Shown piece by piece: positions 12,601 through 25,800 of a DNA stretch of 64,000 nt. The stretch's first letter is position 1. Every line of letters begins with the position of its first letter. The notes under the pieces are model-generated. The model was not told the DNA's origin. It worked only from the letters and a program-made list of their open reading frames with translations, and did not search any database. A program made the translations under genes and the position numbers. Source of the DNA: Buxus sempervirens (lineage: Eukaryota > Streptophyta > Magnoliopsida > Buxales > Buxaceae); the NCBI GenBank assembly GCA_947561395.2, contig OX387195.1:317501-381500 (forward strand), in the 5' to 3' direction.

Positions 12601-13717
12601 GAGTGGGACACGTGGCGAAGATTGGTGGATGCTCTAACCGATTTCCTACGCAAGAGGCTCCTGCGGATGTGAGGGCAGCAAGTTGCATGGTCATTTCACC
12701 ATTAGTTTCCAAAATTATTAATGGCGTAATGTTTACTTTCCGAGCAATTGCCCGTGTGGGCCGTGCCACCTTTCTCATATCCTTACGTCTACGTGCAGCA
12801 GGGCACGTGCCATGGCCACGGTAGTGTCTCACCGGCCGTTACTAGAGTGAACACATGGGCAAGCCCTATAGGGTTGGTATCAGAAACGCACGGGAGAAAA
12901 ACAGAACACCGGAAAGTGGTTCTCGGCCGCTTCTCTCTTCCATGTCCATTGCCTCTCTTTCTCTTTTTATTTGTTTATTTATATTTATTTTTAAATTTTA
13001 AGAGTCTTGCCGATACGAAAGACCATGGTTGAGACGTTACTGATTTTCCTTGTATTTGGAGCAGAAGATCGTAAGTTAATTTTTGCGATTTTATTTGTTG
13101 TGTCGCTCTCGTTTTTCTTCCTCTTTTCCCCCCCTTTTTGTCTCTAATTTTCAAAATTAGTTCCTTTGATCAGTGAGTGGCAGGTATGTTTAGCCTATCC
13201 ATGGAACTTCCATCTAGAAGCAATAATGACTATTATTTTTCTTTTCTTTTGTTCTTCTTTCTTTTTCTTTTTTCTTCTCTATTTTTTTGGGGTACTTTTG
13301 GATATCACCATGTTCTGCTTGTTTAGGCTGTTGGACCGAGAATCTGATTAGTGCTAAGCAAATTACTTGATATTTGCGTGATTGCTATTCGCAAAGTTTC
13401 TGCTCCCGGTACTAGGTCTTCGACATCTTGGTGTCTGCAATATTTTTCCCCACTTTGTTCTATCATTCAAATTAGAGGCACTTCTATCATACTGCTGCAA
13501 AATTCACTAATTCCGCATTGTAAACACCCTTTTTGCATTCTTTAGGCAAACTGTTCCGATTTGAGTCTTGGGGTAACATTTGTATGTTGTCATTGAGCTA
13601 TGCATGATACTCTTGTATGAAAACTAACCGCTCCTTGGTGATTTCAATTTCTGGTTGTTTAGGGAAATATTGTTCAGTTTCCTGATACCTTTGCTGTACT
13701 TGAAGCCAGCTGGCACC
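12600..13717 (+). promoter_or_regulatory. Probable promoter and 5' UTR of the ASHH3-like gene
   Basis: This is the only sequence between the minisatellite and the start codon that does not look like a transposon. It has two G-box cores, CACGTG, at 12609-12614 and 12804-12809. An AT-rich TATA-like stretch lies near 12965-13000. A strong donor (GTAAGT at 13071) would end a first noncoding exon. A TTGTTTAG acceptor at 13655-13662 would start the segment joined to the initiator ATG at 13718. An upstream ATG at 13025 would lie in the first UTR exon. The transcription start is not determined, and further small UTR exons (for example near 13174-13183) are possible. Confidence 0.45.
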
Positions 13718-15162
13718 ATGCCTGCTCTTAAGAAGGTTGGTTTCAGTTGCTGCATTTTGCTGTCGAACAACTTTCTTTGTTTATCAACACAATATGATGC
13801 CTCTCTTCAGTTGTTACGTGCTAAAATAAGGCTTTGGCAATCTTTTTGTGAAATGAAATATGTGCCTATAGTGATATAATTTGCTCTGGATGTAATTGGG
13901 TGTGTTAGTCACTGGTGATCTACGTAGAATGTAGATTCATTTTGTTTTTGATATTTCCTTGATGTTGGTTATCTTTCATCATTATCCACTGAGTCTGGGT
14001 TGAGGTGTCATTGCTTATTTTTTTTCTTTGTTTTGTGTTTGGTGCTTGGTGGGGGGAGAGGGTTTTTATTAATAAGGATATTGTACATTGAATTAAGGGA
14101 TAGCCTAAGTAAAGAGCACCTCTTGAGTGTTATGTGATCAACATGATCTACTGAAATTAGAAGAAAAATTGTAATGCAGTCATTTATTCACTTTATGGAG
14201 TAAAGATGATGGGCCATGAAGAAACAATATATGTTGATCTTGAGTGTTTTTAAAATGATGATACTGAGATGAATGTGTGAGGGGATTAGGAAAAATAAGA
14301 GAATTAATGAACATACCTGAAAGTATTTAGATGTTGCTGCCTAAATGGCATGATAAAGAAAAGTAGCTTAAGATGGTTTGATTTGTAAAGGGAAAACCTC
14401 GAGAAGCAACTGTTTGAGGACATGAGTACCTCCAATTGAAGGGTCTAAGAGGGTGGGGGAGAAGATATAAAAGAACCTGGATTGCTGTTGGTCAAAAAGG
14501 ATTTGGATATTCATAATCTGGTTGAAGGGATGGTGGAATAAGAGTTGTGTTATTAACCTCAGCTAGTTGGGGTAAGACATTTTCTTCTTGTTGTTGCTTG
14601 TTTTTCAAAATAAGATTTCTCATAGCACAGAAGTTAGACTTTGTTATCTGTAAGTTGAAGACCTGTAAAAGCTGGTTATGAATTTTTGTGATTTTGGTTC
14701 GTTTTAGGAAAGAATATTGTCTTTGGCTGTGAAATCTTTACTGGATCTTGGTGATAGGCATCTGATGGTATTCTTTTACATAAAATTTTTCTCCTAAATT
14801 TTCATTTAGAATTGGTGGATTTATGAAATTTTGTCTCCTTAGTAAATCTGTGTTTGTTTTATACAATTTCTGACTTTTTTGAATTCGAAAATTAAAGGTG
14901 AAGCTTGGGATATAGTTGCATGTTGTTTGTATTATGAATGGATTTATTTTACTGTCAGTTTATAAAGGCAACTCATTTTTTCCTTATAGCCTCATATTTA
15001 GCTAAAGGGAAAAATTTTAACTTGTTGCATGATATTACTGTGGATTCGTTAGAGTCCTTGCACATAAACACTTCAATGGCTAAGGATGTTAATTAAACTG
15101 TCTGGAATATATAATTTGTGGCCACTATGAACCTGTTTATTGATGGTAGAGTCTACTGTTAA

Positions 15163-15219
<57 letters not shown>

Positions 15220-18200
15220 TGCTGATATGTAATCATAATCTATTTTGAGTTCCTCTTCCAATACTTGTCTCTGGCCTTGCTGTAACTTCAATGAAGTGCT
15301 TCCATTCAGTTTAATATCACTTGTTAGTTTTTACGATTATAATTTCTGTAAAAACTTTTACTATTCTTTTCTTGGTTAACAAGATTATTATTCAGTTGAA
15401 AGTTATGTTTTTCCTTATTTTTAATGCTTATTTTTGTAAGATTTGTTTCTTTTTCTTAACATTTTTTTCCTATTTGGTAAGTCAGAATTCTGAGTGCAGC
15501 AGTGCCGGGAATATCTTTAGCAGGTTGCAAAATGAGATTGGAAGTCCTGTTGACTTTCAGCTTCCAGAATGGTTGAAGAAACGAAAACCGACTCCCTACA
15601 CCTTTATAAGGCGCAGTATCCATATAATGTAGTCTTAAAAATTTTATTTACATGGAATTTCGTGGTTTGAAAGTCAACTTTTAAAGTATGGAAATGAGGC
15701 TAATAGAATCCATTTTTATTATTTGTTTCTGATGATAAAACCTTTTAGCTAAGTGTCCGTTTACGTTATACTTAGTTGAAAAAAGGCATATTTTGTTGTT
15801 TTCATCATTGTCTGAGGTTATATTCTTTCATAATCAACGCTGCAGATATAAAATCCTTCTATTTCTCCTCTAGTTGTCCTGTAAGTGATCCACTTGATAG
15901 GTTTTGTGATTGATTATTTATTTTGAAGTGCTCATTTTGTGAATTCTAGTTTCCCAACTATGTTGTTGATATTGATTCATTGAAGATATATACCTTACCA
16001 AAAAGTTTAAGAGGCGTCTTGAGGATGATGGCATATTTTGTTCCTGCAGTCCACAAGGGGGTTCTTCTAGTGTATGTGGTAAAGATTGCCACTGTGGGTA
16101 AGAAATACCTTAGTCAATCATGATTGCTGCATTTACTGTGAAATCATTGGTTTAGTTGTCTTGTGACTATACTTAGATATTGAGGTCCTGTGTTTGAGTC
16201 TAGCCCATAACAAAATGATATTCTTTAAAACTGAATTGCATATTCCTTCTACCAAGTGTTGGCTTGAACTATTTGAGGTGCTATGCTTATTGATCATAAG
16301 ATATGGGAGATATTATTGTTATTTATGGTGCTTTGAGTTGTACATGAAAATAATACTGGATTTGCTTCAACTTGTAAGCTTCTGCAAGTTATGAAGATTA
16401 CATGCATATGTCTTTGTTCTATAGGTTGTCACTATGAGTAAGGACTGACTTTGTAAATCATTAGCATGTATGTGATATGAATTTAGGTGGCTAGGTTATT
16501 TACAAAAGTAGTGAGATTGACTTCCTGTGTTGGAGTCTCACACACACCAAAATGATATTCTTGAAAACTGAATCCCATCACTTTTTTTTTGAAAAGATAA
16601 TGAAAATATATATTAGGGCAAAGAGGGAGACAAGAATCCCATCACTGCGGTCTGAAATTATTGCTTTGAACTATTTTCGCTGTTTTGCAATTGGTCAAAA
16701 AATATGGGGTTCATTGCTTTTTATTTTTTATTGTTTTTATGTTGCTTGAGTTTGAATTTACTTACAATAAGTTTCTCCATTATTTACGGAAGTGTACATG
16801 CATTCTGGCCTTCCTTCTGTAGGATGCTATTATCATGCTGCTCATCAAGTTGTAAATGTGGGAATGGCTGTCTTAACAAACCATTTCAGCACCGACCTGT
16901 GAAGAAGATGAAATTGGTGGAGGTATGTCTTCACTGAAGTAATTTATAACTTATTGATTAGGAGATGGAGAAAATTATGGATATACCCAGAACAAATTTT
17001 TTTATTAGAAGATAATCATTTAAGAATATATTTGGTTATTAATATTATATTCAGAATAAATAATGTCCTTCTTTAGTGTTTCGTTCACACTCTTTCCAAT
17101 TTTTTTTTTCTCTGAAGTTCGTTGTAAAGTGATTGAGAAGATCTCTTCACTCAAAGAAAGGCAGGGAAATACAAGGGAAAAGAGATTGGACTCTAGAGAA
17201 CAGGTCAAATAACATTGTAAGACAATTTATTGAAAAAAATTTGTCAAGGAAACATGTAGCACCAATGCCCTGAGAAGTCCCCAAGAAGAACCCCTTAAAA
17301 TTCTTAGTTGAACACATCATTCAATCAGGAGAAAACTGATGTCCGAGAATATCCTCAAGGACCCGGAGACGCATTTCAAAAAATTTGATATCATACCTTC
17401 TACACACCCCAGCATATAGCAAAAAGGTATAAGCTTCTGTACCACCATGCTCTTACTCTAATTAGAGTGTTCTTCTGACCAAGTGGTAGATATCTTTGGT
17501 TGCTTTTTATAAACCTAAGAAATCCTGATATGGGAAGGATGAATTTTTCATATGTTGAGGAAACAAATAACTTGTTTTTTTCTCATGATTCTGATCACGA
17601 AAGCATCTTATTGGAACCTTGAGGCCTCTATGCATCAAACTTCCCACAATTAGTATATCTCCTGATAGAGAGTTTAAAGTAATTGCTCTTGTAGGATTTG
17701 ATGTGTCTCTGGTAGGCTAAAAAATTATTCAACTCATTCCTCTTTTTCTATTCGGACTAGAGGAGCAGCTTATCTATGACTTTTCATTTCAGTTCCACTA
17801 ATCCATGTATTCTTCATGGGGAGACTGTGGCTAGATTACACATTCCTGTGCCTTCCAGTCTGTATGTTTCACTGAGAATTAGGCATCATAGCACTTCAGC
17901 ATTTGAGTGAACCGAAAGGTCTCAACCACATCAGTTCATTTATATTTTTTTTAACTGGATAAGTAATGAGTATATTAGATCAGGAAAAGAAGAATATACA
18001 AGTAATGAGCAGGTTAAGATACCTTAACTTACAAACCTGCTGTTCTAAGCAGAAAAATAAAAGCATATGAAGTAAAGGAACAAAAAAAACGGTAAACTGA
18101 AACAAAAGCCAGCCTATTCTGGATTGCCTACAAAAAATTCTGTCCTTGTAATCCCTTAGCCAATCTGTGTAGCTCATTTTTTGTTGATCTCCTAATATGT

Positions 18201-19880
18201 TTGAATGAAATATTCAACTCAGTAGCTACAAATTTGGCACTTCTGAAAATGTAACCCAACCTCTAAGCCCCTTCTTGCTCCCTTTTCGTCCATTGAATAA
18301 TGGTACTTGAGTCCCCTTCTCCTTGCTTAGCAATTTGTAAACCTTTTATAAGTTCTATGAGTTTTGCCTTCGTCAAATTATCTTCCCCTATAGGTCCACT
18401 ATAAACAAGAATCACTTCCATATTATAATTATTGATGATACCACCTATACCAATGGACATGGATTTCCGATCAAACAGCTGTCAAAAATTAGCTTGAAAA
18501 TTCCATAGTCTGGTGCTTTCCACTTCTTAATAATGTCAGTCTTCACATCAGAATAGTGGCAAATTTCTGTCCAATATCTCTAGAGTCTAGATATCTGCTA
18601 TTTCAACCCCTTAATTCCTTGGACAGTACTGCCCAGGAGGCTGCTATTGCCCCGAAATAGAGTCTATTACTTTGCCCTTAGTCGACCTCACATCCAAAAG
18701 AATTCTGCTGTTTCTCCGTTCCCATGTGAGTCATACTTTGCATTGTGTTATGTAAATTACAGAGGAAACCGAGAGAGAGATGGAGGGAGGTTCTGCTTTG
18801 GATATCTTTCTACCCTTCACAAAAAATCTCCTTGTTTATCTTGAATGATTTTGCTTTTATTGATATGGATAATGGATCTGATCCTGATGTATGATTCACC
18901 AAAAGGGTAAAATGCTAGTATTCTTGATGTTATGTTTCGTATGCCAATGCTACCTTCTGTTTTCTTATGCGTCTTTTGTTCTTTTCAAATGTTTGTTAGC
19001 TTTCATATAAACTATGAATAAAAAATTTTGTTGCCAATAGACAGCGAAATGTGGGTCGGGATTAGTAGCAGATGATGATATAAAGCAAGGAGAATTTGTT
19101 ATAGAGTATGTGGGAGAAGGTGACATCTGCCAATCATTACAAGTTTTCCTCATTGAAATCTTGTATAAAATTTTTATTCTAATTGTCGGTTTGAAGAATG
19201 CATTTGCTCATGGGTATATAATTTTTTATTGCTTCACCTCAGTTATTGATGACAAGACTTGCGAGGAGAGGCTTTGGAAAATGAAACACCAAGGAGAAAC
19301 CAATTTTTATCTATGTGAAATCAATAGGGACATGGTTATTGATGCCACGTACAAGGGAAACAAATCAAGATTCATAAATCATAGTTGTGAGCCCAATACA
19401 GAGATGCAGAAATGGTTCTCACTCCTTCTTGCTTGTGTTTTATTGTCCACAACAGTTTATAATTGTCTTACTTGAAGTTCTTATTCAGGAGAATTGAGGG
19501 TGAAACCAGAATTGGCATATTTGCAACTCGTGACATAAAAAAGGGCGAGCATCTTACATATGACTATCAGTATGATTTACTTACTAGATACTTTTTTGAA
19601 TGAAGTCTTGCTGCTTATATTATTTGCACCATAATTGGTTACCTATATATTCATGTTGTTTTCCTTCCTGTTATTTTGATAACCGTCTAACAGAACCAGC
19701 AGGTTTGTTCAATTTGGTGCAGATCAGGATTGTCATTGTGGTGCTCTAGGCTGTAGGCAAAAGCTGGGTGTCAAACCTAGTAAGCCCAAGTTGTCGTCTT
19801 CAGATGCTGCTTTGAAACTAGTTGCATGTCAGGTGGCAGCATCCTCCCCAAAAGTGAAAGCTATTCTGTCTGGAAAAGAT
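13718..19880 (+). CDS. ASHH3-like: ASHH3-like gene, exons 1-8 (AWS, SET, post-SET)
   Basis: Compact 5' block that codes for residues 1-290, the whole catalytic core. Exon 1 is only 18 nt (six codons). Exon 2 (15486-15615) ends in phase 1, and the codon split across intron 2 gives Asn in the family motif RRNIYLTKK. This decides the donor at 15616 over the GT further on at 15629. Exon 3 (15986-16097) and exon 4 (16823-16922) code for the AWS zinc-binding cysteines. Exon 5 (19041-19119) starts SET. Exon 6 (19243-19414) carries the NHSC motif. Exon 7 (19489-19569) carries YDY. Exon 8 (19703-19880) carries post-SET and the KPSKPK linker. Introns 5-7 are short (123, 74 and 133 bp), while introns 1 and 4 are 1750 and 2118 bp. 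Confidence 0.92.
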
Positions 19881-22800
19881 GTATGTACCGCTGGCTGTTT
19901 GATTACTCAGTACATAAATACTTGTTTTTTTTTTTTTTATTTGATATTTTTTTGTAGGTTACTTGTTTGTGCATATGGAATTGTGATCTGAATTTTTATT
20001 TTTTCTAAAGTTGTTTAGTTTCTTTTGTACAGTATTGGTATATTGGAGTTTGTCCTTTCAAGACATTTCATGTGTTTATAAGGGTATTTTACCATTTGAT
20101 TTTTCTTTTCTTATTCAAAATTTGATTTATTAAGTAGATATTGGTTGGATTGTGTGACGATCAGAACACTTTGAACCTAGAAATCTTATGAATCCAAGAT
20201 ATTGTGGACTATTTGGCTTGTTCGTGTTGGCCTATTTGAATTGTACATTCAAGAATTAATAAGGGTGCCTTGGTTTTGTGAAGTAACCCATTTGACTTTG
20301 GCGTCCAAGGATAAGTACAGAATTCATGATTCACTCTTGTTTTGGCCATGAACTAACTGCTGTAACTCAAATAAATTGTGCATGTTGCTAATACACAATA
20401 TATAGTGTGTCGTGAAAATACTATTGAAACCTAAATTACATTGTCCATGAGGATAAATACTTGAATTGTGATGCTCATTTTTGAGTCCAAATGTGGTAGT
20501 GATTGTAGAACTCAAGAACACAAATTCTTATGAATACACATTTTTAAGACCTCTACAGAAGTATGATGCTAATCAAGAGAAAATCTATATGTATCAATAT
20601 AGAGAGGTTGCATCCATCTTGGTCTACTCTTTGGTGACTTAGGCCAAAACTAGTATTGTTAAAGGTGATAGCCTAGGTGCCTAAGAGACTAAGCTTTTTC
20701 TTGAGGGCCTAGGTGATGCTTGCTAGGCATGATTTTGGTTAGGTACATCCCACCCCTCGTGGGTATGTACCTAACGGCTGTTTACTCTTGTACTATTGTA
20801 TGTTTTTATATATATCATTCCCAGTACTGATCAAAAAAATCATGGAGATCTTAGTTAACTTGGTAAATTTATGTTACCAATAACATATTGGATCTTTTTT
20901 GGACAATATAAAATCCCATTGAAATTTTGTTCAATTACAAGAGAAAACAGTAAGTTTCTTGCAAACTAAGTGAAGCCATCTCTCTCTCTCGCTTTCTCTA
21001 TTCGTGGTTGAAACACTGATCATATTGATTGGCAGTTATTGTCAAATTCTTTTTACTTTTTCAAGAACCTTCCTCTTGTTTCTCATAATCAGTTATTCTG
21101 ATTTATTTATTTCTTTTCAAATACTTCTTAATCACCTGTATCTCTCTCTATCTCCCTTCTCCCTCTCTCCCCATATCCCCACCTCTCTCTCTCCACTTCT
21201 CTCTTTCTTTTTCCCGCACCCACAGTTTATTGTTGCCTTTATCTTTTTCCCGCATTTTTGTAAGTAAATCTTGCCTTAATTTACTTATTTTCAGTCTTCT
21301 TGTTATTTTTATTCCCATGAGAAAGGACGTTGCATTTCTTTTTAAAATTTATTACTTAATTAACTCTATTCACATTCCTTTTCATTGTGATGCACTGTTT
21401 TCACTTAATATATTCTGTCTACTTGAAAGCACTAAAATTGCATCCATTTCCATGAAGGCATGTAAGAAACCTTATCTGGTTGTTGTTCCATGATTTATTC
21501 AGAAAATCAAGTTTTTATAATTCCTTACATTGATTTTTCATTAGAATTATTTCCATTTTGAGGTCATCACATTTAATTTGTTGCTTATCATAATATTAAT
21601 TTATGTTGGTATGAAAATATATCACCTGGATCATTTAAAAGAAAATGTTGTATATGTTTTTTAAATTTGAAGAGTACTTAGAAGCCATGCAAAATGAATT
21701 TCTTCAAATCCTGTCCCCTGGCAGCTGCCTGATCATCTAGGGGGCTTCCCTTATGCATTTTAACCACATTGATCAAAACTTGATGGCCATATGAAGTGAA
21801 AATTGTCTTGCAGATAATGAGATGGAATAGGTAGCATGGAAAAAATTGGACAAGGTGGTAAGTATGATGAATTGCCTAATTGGAGCTGGGTGTTTATTGA
21901 ATCTTATGGAAGGGTATGGGAAATATAAGGTTCCTTAAGTCAATAAGGCTATTTGAAGGCAGAAGAAAGGCAGTAATGGAGGTGCAGAATATAGGCTTGC
22001 AAGAAGTGAGCTGAGTGGTAGGGAATGTAGTTACTGATTTCTTTATTTTTGATTTCCCTTTAGAGGAGGTTGCAAAGGTATTGAAGGAGGCAGAAATGTA
22101 TAGGGGTTGGAATTTCTTTTTCTGAATATTTTGAGAACATATAGCTTATTATTTCATGATCAGATGGTAGATAGAGAACAGTTCACAACTTCCATCTTTT
22201 TCCATGCGGTTCCATTACTTCCGAGCTATATAGGTAGTAGATGTATGCATTAAGTCTGGGTTGACATAAGGACATTATCCAATAAAATTATTTGAAACTT
22301 GACTGGCTTGTGTCTAAGTTATAAGAAAAATCAGCTGAGTCACACGATGTTAAATATTGATATCTCATGGTATATTACAATCCCTAAAATATGGAAATGC
22401 TAGGGAATATATCAGTGGGAATATCTATATCATAAAAAGGGTTTGTAAATAAGTGATGGAAACATTAGGAAAAAGATGAAAACTTTTGAGTGAAACAGTG
22501 GAATAATGATCTAGGCATACTTACAATCAAATAACTCAAAATATCACAAGACAATGATATTTACAGGGCATGTGTAGGCAATTAAGGCACACACTATCCA
22601 TGGTTCAAAATATCATGCTGATGTGCCGTATCGACTAATCCAAAAATGGATACATATCGGATATGCATGGATACATTATAAAATGGTGGATACGCACAAA
22701 AAATGGTGCATACATAAAACAAAATTGATTTAGATAGAAAAATAAGCTAAAAATATGATAAATAAACATGTTTCTCATATCATAGGCCTACATAGAATAT

Positions 22801-25800
22801 GTATCGGTATGGAAAAAAAGCAGCATACGCGTAGATGAGTAAAAACTTCAGAAAAAGTACTAACATATTAATAAAAGCTATAATATTCTAGATAAACTAA
22901 AAACTGATTAATGATATTTCCAAAACTTCAATCTCCGTGAAAATTGTCAACCAATACAATTTCTTCGTTTGATTCATTGGAAGAAGTTGTTTCTTAGAAA
23001 TTATTTGAGAAATCATGTTGAAAATAGACTTCGAACAATGGGATTTAAAGTTTTCTTTGAACTCCTTTTGGTTTGAGAGAATAGGCCTTTCTTTGGAATG
23101 GCGTCTTCTGTAATTGTTTTCATTAAGTATCGACTATGTATCTAGCGTATTGATAATGTATCGAGTGTATCGACAACCATATCGATTGTATCGACCTATA
23201 CAATTGACTTAAGGATATATTCTTGTGTATTGTGCTGTATCACATGATATAGGATGCGTATTGATTGATACGCCACAATATTTAGAACTATGATGCTATA
23301 GTGTAATTCACTAAAAATAAATATTAAAAAATTGAAGGATTTTTTTTACCAACTAACTGTGAAACTCACAAAAGGAATCTAAGGCTACATTTGGGATTGC
23401 TTAATTAAGCACTTAATTTCAACTTATGACTTATTTGACCAGTTTCTTATATACACAGCCTAACTGTTACTTACAGTCTAAATGGAGATGTTCTGTAGTT
23501 TACTAACTGCAATCACATAACGTATAGTTAATGTGCATTTGTATAAACCCTTAACATTGCTTCAATTGAGCTAACACCACCTTAAATATACATCTAACAA
23601 CATTGTATATTCTCCATCTCTTATTCCTATGATTTGGTTAGCCACAATTAATTGTTGTCAAGTTGCCTTGTCATGCCTCGTTCTAATTTATATAAATATC
23701 CATAATTAATGATAAATAATATAATACTGACTATGGGGTAATGTGGATCTTACAAGTTGACTACAGTCTCTATACACCCATTTTGGAAAGCAAAATAGAT
23801 TTAAATGCAACACTCAAATTGCAAAGATGTGTAAACATCTACGTGAATAAAATTCGAAATAAAATACAATAATTTTGCAAAGACCTTACACAAATAAGAC
23901 AAAAATCCAACAACATTAAGAACAATAATATCGGGGTGCACATAAACTAAATAAAATAACCTCTCAAATAATATCCATAACATCAAATAAGCCTATATAA
24001 TATCCATGACATGAATATAAACCCTACATACTCTCCTATACTATATAGACTATATCGACGCCAAGACCAGTTGAATTAGTAAGTCCACATCCTAAGCCTT
24101 TTTTCCTCGTAATCAGCATTATAAACACCTGCAAAATATGACAGGAGTGATCAAAACACCTAGTAGATATCATCCTATAGATCAAGTCCAAATAGAACTA
24201 TAACTTGTAAAATCACAACCACAAACCATATAGAACAACATATATAATAAGATAAAAGCATGATAAACAAGTAATCAAAGCAAGTAATATGCAATTAATG
24301 AAATTGACCCCTAATATCACTACATGAGGTCTAGGATGTATAAAATCCTAAGCATACTCCTATAAGAAATAAACACACTAAAATTGTGAAGTCATGCTTA
24401 AACAAATATGCAATGTATGTAGTGAATAACGCGTGCAAGCCCTCTAAAGATATTCAACTTCTACCCTTATTATGAATACCTTAGAGTTACAAATTATAAG
24501 ACTATTTCCCTCTGTTTCTTATAATTTGTCATGAATGCATTGTGAAAGTGTTCTAGATATCTCTGGTAAAGACACATTCCAACCATATGGTCCTTCCTAC
24601 ACTTGAAATAGTGGACACCCTTTATAGTATTTTATATGTACATTGCAGTTCTAAATGCTTTCAACCAATTGGATAACTATGTGGAGCCATTATTTTTGGA
24701 AATAGGAATACACCTAAGGATTTCAAAAAAATCCTTATGTTAGGCCGGTTCTAAATAATAATACGGTCTCATCTATAATTGTCTAATTGAAATTCAAATC
24801 CAGGTCTTATATTCAAGTAGTCACATCCTACAAACTAGGTCTTGGACACCATGGTAAGTCTTCACTACAACATATAAGTATAACAAATTAGGCTTTTGGC
24901 GACTCTTGGGATCAGACTCTCACACGTCATCCATTTAAATACAGCATCAATAACATGATAAACAAATGCATGAAACATAATTAACACCCATACAATGCAT
25001 AGTGATAGTCACACATGGTTTACATCAACAATCATAGAAAAATTTATCAAAATATGCTTCAATCAGGATTCAATGCAATTTATCATGTAATCATAGCATA
25101 AAAAAAGATCAAAAGCATGTTTATTGATATGTATACAAGCAATTGGGTTGAAAAAGTCATTTAGAATGGTCAAAGTAATCATATTTTGCAAAACAATGTT
25201 CTTTGATATGTTGAACCTGGGGTGTTTGGCATATTGAATGGCTCATAGAGGCATATCGAAGGCTGTGTCAAGCTCCTCGATATGTATTAAAAATCCTGTA
25301 GATATATCAAAGCTGCCCTCAACATATTGAGCACCCTGTGTTAAAACCAATTCGGAATATCCAAGCATGTTTTGAACAAAACAACATAAAATCACTTTCT
25401 TGAAATTGTATCGAAAACTTGCTTGACATATTGAGTGGGATTTGTCAATAAAACCCTGAGAAATCCAACTCTTCGGCAAACCTTGATACATCATGGTTCA
25501 TATGCTTGATATATCAAAGCTTGTCGAGATGTATGCCAAGTGTGCGACATGTTTTCAGAATATAATTCAATCATACATGAATATTAAGCAATTTTTACCT
25601 AAATTAACATGTTAGGCATGATTTAAAACATCTATATAACAAATCCTAACAAAAAATACGATTTAATCCATAAAAAATGAATGCGATCAAAACCAAGAAA
25701 ACCTTGCATATCAACGATTGACTAAGTATAGTTTCACGTTAAAACCAATTTGATAAAAACTAAAACTATCACAATTCATGATTAAGTCATTTAGCATCAT

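Noticed and set aside
15073..15291. Reverse-strand frame with alternating Cys and Val
   Set aside because: Translation of the (AC)n microsatellite.
15611..15630. Alternative exon 2 donor at 15629 (after ...IHI)
   Set aside because: It leaves the wrong phase for exon 3; the donor at 15616 restores the family motif RRNIYLTKK.
20738..20800. Helitron 3' end
   Set aside because: The hairpin is suitable, but no CTRR terminus follows at the usual distance and no TC start was identified.
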